Source of the DNA: Anaerolinea sp.
GTDB lineage: Bacteria; Chloroflexota; Anaerolineae; Anaerolineales; Villigracilaceae
Reading direction: 5' to 3'
Assembly: GCA_020720965.1 (NCBI GenBank)
Contig: DYNS01000216.1
Span: forward strand, 1-5,519
DNA: 5,519 nt
Position 1 is the first letter of the stretch. Each line of letters starts with the position of its first letter. Both the position numbers and the translations under genes were made by a program. The notes under the pieces were generated by a model, which was given only the letters and a program-made list of their open reading frames with translations, was not told where the DNA came from and did no database searches. This document shows, piece by piece, positions 1-5,192 of this stretch.

Positions 1-238
1 TGAATTCGTCCTCATCCTGCCCGGTATCAGCCGCGAGAGGGGGGCTGCCCTCGTCCAACGCCTCTCCGACCTTGTCTCCGTCACGCCCATCTCTGGCGAC
101 CCGCTCATCTTCATCTCTTTCAGCGCGGGAATTGCCTATTACCCGGTGGACGGCAGCGAGCCGGAGGAAATACTCTTCGCAGCGGATAAACGCCTGTACG
201 AGGGAAAAAGCAAAGGAAAACGCGCCTCTACCCGTTAG
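1..238 (+). CDS. GGDEF-domain protein (probable diguanylate cyclase), C-terminal fragment
   Basis: The open frame enters from the left edge (first full codon at base 2) and ends at TAG 236-238, leaving 78 residues. The visible start, EFVLILPG, is what follows GGD in a GGDEF motif, and the lone first base t fits the last base of a GAT Asp codon. The rest matches the second half of the domain: the FSAGIAYYPVDG strand and turn at residues 40-51 and the C-terminal helix signature ADKRLYEGKSKGK at 61-73. GGDEF proteins make cyclic di-GMP from two GTP when the motif is intact. The first GGDEF residues, any I-site RxxD and the N-terminal sensor region lie outside the window, so activity and input signal cannot be judged. 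The protein stops five residues after the domain, so GGDEF is its last module. The next gene begins 33 bp downstream on the same strand with no terminator between, suggesting co-transcription. Confidence 0.88.
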   Translation, partial: EFVLILPGISRERGAALVQRLSDLVSVTPISGDPLIFISFSAGIAYYPVDGSEPEEILFAADKRLYEGKSKGKRASTR

Positions 239-271
239 GGGCTTCCATCTTCAACTTAAGGGAAACGGAAA

Positions 272-1597
272 ATGAATGATAACGCGCAAGCCGCCATTTT
301 TATAGACTACGACAATATCGAAATCAGCGTTGGCACCACCCTCGGCAGAGATGCCAGAGTGGAATGGAAGACGATTTTGGAAACCGCCAGCCGGGTGGGG
401 CGCTTGACCTTGCGCCGCGCCTACGGCGACTGGTCGGAAAATCGCAATATTCAGCGCGATTTGCTCGGCATGGGCATAGACCTGGTTCATGTCTCCAGCA
501 AGCGCGGAAAAAATGCCGCCGATATTCGGATTGTGATAGACGCGCTGGAAATGCTCTATAGCCCCAACAATCACCTCACGCACATCGTCCTCGTCTCTGG
601 GGATGGGGATTTTACCGAACTGGTACATCGCCTGCGCTCGGCAGGCAAGGTTGTGATTGGTTTGGGGGTTAGCGGAACCAGCGCCGAGTATCTGGTGAAT
701 GCCTGTGACGAGTTTATCTACTATGACAAACTTGTCACCCCGCCCAGCCCGCCGCCTGCGCCGCCCAACGCCGCAAAAAAAGCACCCTCCCTCGCAGAGC
801 CGGAGCCGGAAACTCCTTCCGCTGCTACGCCGCCTGCCCCCTCTTTTGATATTACCGAAGCCCGTCTGTTGTTGCGCCGCGTGTTGGAATCTTGGGAGGG
901 GGAGTGGATGCTGGCGGCAGAACTGAAGAAAGCCATGCTGCGCCTGAACCCGGCATTTAACGAGAGAAACTATAGTTTTTCCTCGTTTAAGAACTTTTTG
1001 CAAGCCCAAATCGATATGATTAACCTGCGAACCCTGGAAGCGCAGCTGGAAGCCCAACTCATCCCCGAAGCCCCCGTCACCTCCGAATCGCTTTTGGAGA
1101 GTTACTTGCAGGTTTTGGCAGGGCAAAAGATGCGTATCACCCCCAACGAATACCGCCCGGCGATTATTTTCAAGTTTTACGAGTACGGCAAAAACGGCGG
1201 GGTTACGTTTAATCAGATTAAAGACCGGGTTCATGCCCACTTTGAGGAAAACGCGCCCCATGTCACCGGGCAATACATTACCGAGACGGCGTACCAACTG
1301 TTTTACGCCTACTGCTTCACCTTTGACCCGGCAGACGAAAAAGAAGAGCCGGTGAACGTCCCTGCCGGAGTGCCTAAAATGTGGGGGCGCAAAGCACACC
1401 CCGCCGCAGAAGTGACCCGCGCCACCGAAATGCTGGACCGCTGCGACCGGGGCGTTTTGCAAAAACTGCTCAAGACAATTGGCGCACCAGAGAAAATAGA
1501 CAAAGAAGCGGCGGCGCGGGTGCTGTATGGCAGCCTGCGCGGCGAGCGCATGTTGGCGCACGTGGCAGATTTGCTGGCTGGCATCAAACCCGCCTGA
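272..1597 (+). CDS. NYN-domain (LabA/DUF88-like) putative ribonuclease with LOTUS/OST-HTH-like domain
   Basis: A 441-residue protein. Residues 7-153 form an NYN domain, a PIN-like metal-dependent nuclease fold: FIDYDNIE at 10-17 (acidic D12, D14), KNAADIRIVIDA at 80-91 (D84, D90), and SGDGDF at 109-114 (D111, D113), followed by GLGVSGTSAEYLVNACDEFIY. All expected acidic positions are present, so RNase activity is plausible. A Pro/Ala/Glu-rich linker (about 154-191) leads to about 192-266, which resembles an OST-HTH/LOTUS domain, including the NPAFNERNYSFSSFKNFL stretch; such domains bind RNA. Residues 272-352 look like a compact helical or winged-helix fold (FKFYEYGKNGGVTFNQIKDRV) and 375-441 are helical; I cannot assign either. 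There is no signal peptide or membrane helix, so it should be cytoplasmic. The start is fixed: an in-frame TAA lies at 257-259, no other start codon follows it, and AAGGGA (258-263) sits 8 nt upstream. It is probably co-transcribed with the GGDEF gene. The RNA target is unknown. Confidence 0.9.
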   Translation: MNDNAQAAIFIDYDNIEISVGTTLGRDARVEWKTILETASRVGRLTLRRAYGDWSENRNIQRDLLGMGIDLVHVSSKRGKNAADIRIVIDALEMLYSPNNHLTHIVLVSGDGDFTELVHRLRSAGKVVIGLGVSGTSAEYLVNACDEFIYYDKLVTPPSPPPAPPNAAKKAPSLAEPEPETPSAATPPAPSFDITEARLLLRRVLESWEGEWMLAAELKKAMLRLNPAFNERNYSFSSFKNFLQAQIDMINLRTLEAQLEAQLIPEAPVTSESLLESYLQVLAGQKMRITPNEYRPAIIFKFYEYGKNGGVTFNQIKDRVHAHFEENAPHVTGQYITETAYQLFYAYCFTFDPADEKEEPVNVPAGVPKMWGRKAHPAAEVTRATEMLDRCDRGVLQKLLKTIGAPEKIDKEAAARVLYGSLRGERMLAHVADLLAGIKPA

Positions 1598-1611
1598 GTA
1601 TCCCGACCCCC

Positions 1612-1655
1612 AAAAAGAACCTGCGCCCTCCCCAAGGAGGGCGCAGGTTCTTTTT
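1612..1655 (+). terminator. Strong intrinsic terminator after the NYN gene
   Basis: A perfect 20-bp inverted repeat, left arm 1612-1631 and right arm 1636-1655, encloses a 4-nt loop (ccaa). The core is GC-rich, with an A-run on the left and a T-run (1651-1655) on the right. It starts 14 bp after the NYN stop codon and separates the GGDEF-NYN unit from the isomerase gene. The symmetric A and T tracts mean it could also stop transcription on the other strand, although no gene faces it there. Confidence 0.93.
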
Positions 1656-1683
1656 GTGCGTTAAAATGGCGGGCGTTTATCCT
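1654..1683 (+). promoter_or_regulatory. Putative sigma70-type promoter for the isomerase gene
   Basis: TTGTGC (1654-1659) and TATCCT (1678-1683) are separated by 18 nt and lie 23 bp before the isomerase ATG. TTGTGC overlaps the T-tract of the preceding terminator. An alternative -10 is TAAAAT at 1662-1667, which would place its -35 inside the terminator stem. A promoter is expected here because the strong terminator cuts off upstream transcription. Which hexamers are used is uncertain. Confidence 0.4.
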
Positions 1684-1706
1684 ATTGACGAAAGGCGATA
1701 CCCGCA

Positions 1707-2855
1707 ATGAATATTCAAGGAAAGCATTACCGCACCGTATGGCTCAAACCAGATGACCCCTCGGTTGTGCAGATTATTGACCAGCGTTTTTTACCCTTTG
1801 ACCTGGTGATTGAAGATTTGCATACCGCCGAAGAAGCGGCGGTTGCCGTGAAGGAAATGCACGCACGCGGTGCGGGGCTTATTGGCGCGATGGCAGGCTA
1901 TGGCATGTATCTGGCGGCGTTCCAGGCAATGAGCGGAAAATTCGGCGCGGGCAGCGAAGCGTTTTTTGCGGAAATCCAAAAACAGGGCGAGATGCTCAAA
2001 GCCACTCGTCCCACCGCCGTCAACCTGGAATGGGGCGTACATCGTGCGCTGAACGCCATGCGCGCCCAGCCGCAGAGTCCCCTGCAAGCCGCGTTGGATA
2101 CCGCTCAAACCATCGCAGACGAAGACGCGGAGTTCTGCCGCCGCATCGGTGAACACGGGGTCGAAATCATCGCCGAAATCAGCCAACGCAAAGGCGGCGC
2201 GCCGGTCAACATCCTCACCCATTGCAACGCGGGTTGGCTGGCTTTTGTCGATTATGGAACCGCCACCGCACCCATGTACGCCGCCTACGAGCGCGGAATT
2301 CCCATTCACGTTTGGGTGGATGAAACCCGCCCACGCAACCAGGGCGCGCGCCTGACCGCCTACGAACTTGGTCAACATGGCGTTCCGCACACCGTCATTG
2401 CCGATAATGTGGGCGGACACCTGATGCAGCACGGCATGGTGGACATGGTCATCACCGGCGCAGACCGCGTGACCTACACAGGCGATGCCGCCAACAAAAT
2501 CGGCACCTATCTGAAAGCGCTCGCGGCAAAAGACAACGGCATTCCTTTCTACGTTGCCCTGCCCTCCTCCACGTTTGATTGGGAGATGACCGATGGCGTA
2601 AAGCAAATCCCAGTTGAACAGCGCGGCGGCGAAGAAGTAACCTGGATGGAAGGCTGGACGGAAGACGGTGTGAAAAGCGTGCGCCTGACCCCCGCCGAAA
2701 GCCCCGCCGCCAACTTCGGCTTCGACGTAACCCCCTCGCGGCTGATAACGGGACTCATCACCGAGCGCGGCATCTGCCCCGCCTCCGCCGAGGGCGTTTA
2801 CCGCCTCTACCCGGAGCGCCGCCCCGCCCAGACCGCCCCCAAAAGCGCGATATAA
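1707..2855 (+). CDS. mtnA: MtnA-family sugar-phosphate isomerase (S-methyl-5-thioribose-1-phosphate isomerase or close relative)
   Basis: A 382-residue cytoplasmic enzyme of the eIF2B-alpha/beta/delta-MtnA fold, a little longer than the usual 340-360. MtnA converts 5-methylthioribose-1-phosphate to 5-methylthioribulose-1-phosphate in methionine salvage. The catalytic pair is present: Cys173 in THCNAG (171-176) and Asp252 in GADR (251-254). Phosphate- and substrate-site motifs are also seen: RGAGLIG (54-60, usually RGAPAIG), RPTAVNL (101-107), DETRPRNQGARLTAYELG (205-222) and NKIGTYLKALAA (263-274). The C-terminus has FDVTPSRLITGLITERGICPAS (339-360, split here only by memory of family consensus). 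The sequence belongs to the branch carrying IADNVGGHLMQHGMVDMVI; relatives of this branch may act on 5-deoxyribose-1-phosphate as well as or instead of the thiosugar. No other methionine-salvage gene is in the window, so the symbol is by family. The start is fixed by an in-frame TGA at 1686-1688 with no other start between; the RBS is a weak AAAGG (1691-1695), 11 nt away. Confidence 0.88.
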   Translation: MNIQGKHYRTVWLKPDDPSVVQIIDQRFLPFDLVIEDLHTAEEAAVAVKEMHARGAGLIGAMAGYGMYLAAFQAMSGKFGAGSEAFFAEIQKQGEMLKATRPTAVNLEWGVHRALNAMRAQPQSPLQAALDTAQTIADEDAEFCRRIGEHGVEIIAEISQRKGGAPVNILTHCNAGWLAFVDYGTATAPMYAAYERGIPIHVWVDETRPRNQGARLTAYELGQHGVPHTVIADNVGGHLMQHGMVDMVITGADRVTYTGDAANKIGTYLKALAAKDNGIPFYVALPSSTFDWEMTDGVKQIPVEQRGGEEVTWMEGWTEDGVKSVRLTPAESPAANFGFDVTPSRLITGLITERGICPASAEGVYRLYPERRPAQTAPKSAI

Positions 2856-2856
2856 T
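2851..2856 (+). promoter_or_regulatory. Consensus -10 box (TATAAT) for the lipoprotein gene
   Basis: A perfect TATAAT overlaps the isomerase stop codon (TAA 2853-2855) and lies 37 bp before the lipoprotein ATG, predicting a leader of about 30 nt. No good -35 is visible at the normal spacing (about 2828-2833 reads ccagac). The promoter may therefore be weak or activator-dependent, or the gene may be read through from the isomerase promoter, since no terminator separates the two genes. Confidence 0.5.
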
Positions 2857-2884
2857 CAGCCCGTTTATTTACAAGAAACGAACT

Positions 2885-2890
2885 GGAGGT
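2885..2890 (+). promoter_or_regulatory. Shine-Dalgarno site of the lipoprotein gene, short spacing
   Basis: GGAGGT is a near-perfect anti-SD match but lies only 3 nt before the ATG at 2894, shorter than the usual 5-9. The protein start is still firmly supported, because it gives a proper lipoprotein signal peptide and no upstream ATG, GTG or TTG lies in frame within the leader. Confidence 0.7.
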
Positions 2891-2893
2891 TCC

Positions 2894-3655
2894 ATGAAGA
2901 ACATAACCAAACAAACCCTGGCGGGCGTTCTGCTTTCCCTGGTCATCCTACTTAGCGGATGCACCTTTGGGCAGGCTGCCGCCCCCACCCCCACCCCTGT
3001 AGATGTCAACGCAGTAATGACCTCTGCCGCCGCCGCCGCCTTTGAGCAACTGACCCAAATTGCTCAACAAGCCACCGCCACCCTCGTCCCCACCCAGACG
3101 ACCGCCCCCACCCTTGCCCCGGCAGCCTCCGAGGGGACTCCCACCGTCACCATCAGCATTCAAATTTCCGAAACCCCCTCCCTCACCCTGGGCGGGGCAA
3201 CTCCCACTTTGCTGGCAACCCTGCCCGTATTGCCCGGCGCCACTCTCACCCCCATCCCCAGTTTCACCCCGGCAGGCTCCAACGTGGTTAGCAATGAACC
3301 GGTCTGCAAAGACTCCATCTTTTTGGAAGACATGACCGTAGCCGACTATACCGTCTTTGCCCCCTGGGATAAATTCTACAAAGTCTGGCGGATGCAAAAC
3401 ACCGGAACCTGTGTTTGGGACGAAGGCTTTTACTTTGCGCCCTGGGCAGGACCCCCCAGCATGGCATCTGCCAATGATGCCTACCGCATTAAACAGGCGA
3501 CCCAATTTGTGCAGCCCGGCAACTCGATTGATATTGGCATCAGCATGTATGCCCCCGGCGATGCAGGCGAATACACTGCTCACTGGAGTTGGTATGACGA
3601 CACCGGCAAAGGGTTTGGGCAAAGTGTGACGGTTGTCATCATCGTACAAAAGTAA
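2894..3655 (+). CDS. Secreted lipoprotein with C-terminal NBR1-type Ig-like (FW) domain
   Basis: A 253-residue protein. Residues 1-23 are a type II signal peptide: Lys-containing N-terminus, hydrophobic core (GVLLSLVILL) and lipobox LLSGC, with Cys23 as the lipidated residue, so it should be anchored to the outer face of the cytoplasmic membrane. Residues 29-127 are low-complexity Thr/Pro/Ala with an amphipathic Ala-rich stretch (about 36-63), probably an extended wall-spanning spacer. Residues about 138-252 resemble the NBR1 Ig-like domain: WDKFYKVWRMQNTGTCVW (158-175), VQPGNSIDIGISMYAPGDAG (206-225), YTAHWSWYD (227-235) and GKGFGQSVTV (238-247). Cys138 and Cys173 are the only cysteines beyond the lipobox and could form a disulfide. 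These domains are protein-interaction beta-sandwiches; the partner here is unknown. The gene starts 38 bp after the isomerase gene and ends in a terminator, but nothing suggests a shared function with the isomerase. Confidence 0.88.
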   Translation: MKNITKQTLAGVLLSLVILLSGCTFGQAAAPTPTPVDVNAVMTSAAAAAFEQLTQIAQQATATLVPTQTTAPTLAPAASEGTPTVTISIQISETPSLTLGGATPTLLATLPVLPGATLTPIPSFTPAGSNVVSNEPVCKDSIFLEDMTVADYTVFAPWDKFYKVWRMQNTGTCVWDEGFYFAPWAGPPSMASANDAYRIKQATQFVQPGNSIDIGISMYAPGDAGEYTAHWSWYDDTGKGFGQSVTVVIIVQK

Positions 3656-3672
3656 CTGCGTTTTTACCAACA

Positions 3673-3705
3673 AAAAAACCGCCCCCGTTATGGGGGCGGT
3701 TTTTT
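3673..3705. terminator. Bidirectional intrinsic terminator between convergent genes
   Basis: A perfect 14-bp stem (arms 3673-3686 and 3692-3705) with a 5-nt loop (gttat). The core is ccgccccc/gggggcgg, flanked by A's on the left and T's on the right, so the transcript ends in a U-run in either direction. It lies 17 bp after the lipoprotein stop and 52 bp past the stop of the minus-strand cytochrome gene, so it can serve both. Confidence 0.9.
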
Positions 3706-3719
3706 ATCTATCGTTCTCT

Positions 3720-3742
3720 CCTCCGCCGGGGGAGGGCGGAGG
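3720..3742. repeat. Small GC-rich inverted repeat in the convergent intergenic region
   Basis: cctccgcc (3720-3727) pairs with ggcggagg (3735-3742) across a 7-nt loop (gggggag), and is followed by the G-rich gggtgaggga. It has no T-run of its own. It sits between the cytochrome stop codon and the shared terminator. It could be an extra mRNA 3'-end hairpin for the cytochrome transcript or a copy of a dispersed intergenic repeat; one copy alone cannot decide. Confidence 0.5.
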
Positions 3743-3757
3743 GTGAGGGATGAAGGG

Positions 3758-5179
3758 TTACGGCGTTGGAGGTGTTTTCTTTAGCCCCTCCAATGCACCG
3801 AGGATGAGGGTAAATGCCAGGGTGAGGATGCCCACTGCCAACAAGAGCGCCTGCCAGTTGAGCGCCTCCCACCAGGCAGCGGAGGCGCTGGAACCTGGCT
3901 GGGATTGCCCGCCCTGTCCTTGTCCCTGTCCTTGACCCTGCCCTTGACCTGCGCCCTGCCCCGTTGCGGGCGTTTCGCCTGCCGCCGGGAGGGTTGTTTG
4001 GGCTTGGGCTACCTCTGTGGTCACGGCTGTTGCCTCCGTCTGAGGGTTCGTTGTCGTTGTGTTTGTCGCGGTATTCTGATTCCGCAGCCAGGGAGGACCG
4101 CCTCCCCCGCCCCTGGTTGGCGTTGCCACTTCGGGGGCGGTTGCTTCCCACTGACGGATAAACCCGACAATGGACTGAATTTCTGCCTCGGTCATGCGGT
4201 CGCCCCAGGCGGGCATTGCCGTCCCTGGCACGCCCAGCGTGACAATTTGTCGAATCGCTAGGTCGCTGGTTTGGGTGAGGAAGCCTTTGACGTTGAGGGC
4301 GGGGGCGCGTTGGGTTCCCTGACCGGTTGGTCCGTGACAGCGGGAGCAGTTTTGGCTGAACAACTGCTCTCCCAGCGCCAGCGATTCGGCGGTGACGGCG
4401 ATGGGGACATCCGGCGCGGGCAAAATTCCGGTGGGGATTTCCTCCCAGCGTTGGACGAGGCTGACGAGGCTGGCGACCTGTTCGGCGGCGAGGACGTTCT
4501 GCCAGCCTGCCATCAGGGTTCCGGGGGAGCCGTATAGCACGGTGCGGGTAAGTTCTTCCGCTGTTTTGGCACGGATAGCGGGGTCGTTGAGGGCAGGGGC
4601 TATCCCCGTGCCGAGACCATCTGCCCCGTGACAGGCTACGCAGTTTTCGGCATAGAGTTGGATGGCGGCTTGCAGGGTTGCGCCGTCTGGCAGGCTTGCG
4701 ACTGCTTCTAGCAAGCCGGGGTCGGGGTCGGTGACGAAGGGGACGAGCGGGGCAAGCCCCAGGTTTACGACTCTATCCTGGGTGGCTTGCCAATCTCCGG
4801 ATTGGATGAGGGAGACGAGTTCGCTTATCTGATAGTCGCTGAGGGGTCCGCTGTCTTGCAAGCCCCAGGCGGGCATGGCGGTGTTGTAACGCCCGCGGGT
4901 GATGGTTTTGACGAGTTCCTCGTAGGGCATACCGCGCAATGCCTCGGAATCGAGGGCGGGGTTGGCACCGATGCCTTCGCCTGCCAGCCCATGACAAACG
5001 GCGCAGTTTTCGGCGTAGAGGGTCATGGCTTCGTCCAGTTGGCTGTGGAGGATGTTGGTTTGGGTTTGGGTGATGCGGCTTGGTTCGTTGAGGATGTATA
5101 GCCCAAAGGCGAGGGCGATGAGTTGCGTGCCAATAAGCCCCAGAAGAACTTCAAAGAAGCGGGTGCGGTCTTGTGGCAT
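3758..5179 (-). CDS. Membrane-anchored tri-haem cytochrome c, probably of a Rieske/cytochrome b complex
   Basis: A 473-residue protein with three tandem class I cytochrome c domains. The CxxCH haem sites are C59-AV-C62-H63, C180-VA-C183-H184 and C278-SR-C281-H282; the likely distal Met ligands are M102 (NTAMPAW), M223 (GTLMAGW) and M322 (GTAMPAW). A hydrophobic helix at about 9-30 after a charged N-terminus should be an uncleaved signal anchor. A second helix at about 441-462, followed by EGLKK, should return the C-terminus to the cytoplasm, placing all haems outside. Residues 350-435 are disordered: Gly-rich, Thr/Asn-rich, then a Gly-Gln repeat. The role is electron transfer, most likely accepting electrons from the Rieske protein encoded just upstream. 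The gap to that gene is only 11 bp, so they are almost certainly one operon and probably translationally linked. The ATG is supported by AAAGGA 7 nt upstream and by the topology. The exact complex is inferred. Confidence 0.93.
   Translation of the reverse strand: MPQDRTRFFEVLLGLIGTQLIALAFGLYILNEPSRITQTQTNILHSQLDEAMTLYAENCAVCHGLAGEGIGANPALDSEALRGMPYEELVKTITRGRYNTAMPAWGLQDSGPLSDYQISELVSLIQSGDWQATQDRVVNLGLAPLVPFVTDPDPGLLEAVASLPDGATLQAAIQLYAENCVACHGADGLGTGIAPALNDPAIRAKTAEELTRTVLYGSPGTLMAGWQNVLAAEQVASLVSLVQRWEEIPTGILPAPDVPIAVTAESLALGEQLFSQNCSRCHGPTGQGTQRAPALNVKGFLTQTSDLAIRQIVTLGVPGTAMPAWGDRMTEAEIQSIVGFIRQWEATAPEVATPTRGGGGGPPWLRNQNTATNTTTTNPQTEATAVTTEVAQAQTTLPAAGETPATGQGAGQGQGQGQGQGQGGQSQPGSSASAAWWEALNWQALLLAVGILTLAFTLILGALEGLKKTPPTP
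3908..3961 (-). repeat. Gly-Gln coding repeat (6-bp period) in the cytochrome hinge
   Basis: Residues 407-424 of the tri-haem cytochrome are nearly all alternating Gly-Gln. The DNA has a loose 6-bp period, ggN caR on the coding strand, with mixed synonymous codons (CAG and CAA, several Gly codons). The mixed codons suggest selection on the peptide rather than a very recent expansion. The stretch links the haem domains to the C-terminal membrane helix. Confidence 0.85.
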
Positions 5180-5186
5180 GAGGTTT

Positions 5187-5192
5187 TCCTTT
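5187..5192 (-). promoter_or_regulatory. Ribosome binding site of the cytochrome gene, overlapping the Rieske stop codon
   Basis: On the minus strand AAAGGA lies 7 nt before the cytochrome ATG and shares bases with the TAA stop (5193-5191) of the Rieske gene. Ribosomes finishing the Rieske protein would stop on this site, which favours coupled translation of the two subunits. Confidence 0.8.

Noticed and set aside
251..1561. A 436-codon open frame on the minus strand opposite the NYN gene
   Set aside because: It lies wholly antisense to a gene with clear NYN motifs. Its translation is rich in Gly, Arg, Cys and His and shows no recognisable domain; long antisense frames are common opposite GC-rich genes with a third-position bias.
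1791..2606. A 271-codon open frame on the minus strand opposite the isomerase gene
   Set aside because: It is a mirror frame of a strongly recognisable MtnA-family enzyme, with no domain of its own and unlikely composition.
2976..3260. C-rich, repeat-looking DNA (runs of ccccacccc)
   Set aside because: Explained by Thr/Pro codons of the lipoprotein stalk. There is no regular period that would make it a tandem repeat or CRISPR array.
2948..3673. A 241-codon Gly-rich open frame on the minus strand opposite the lipoprotein gene
   Set aside because: The Gly-rich runs are simply the antisense of the Thr/Pro/Ala-coding linker. It also crosses the shared terminator, and the plus-strand frame has a lipobox and an Ig-like domain.
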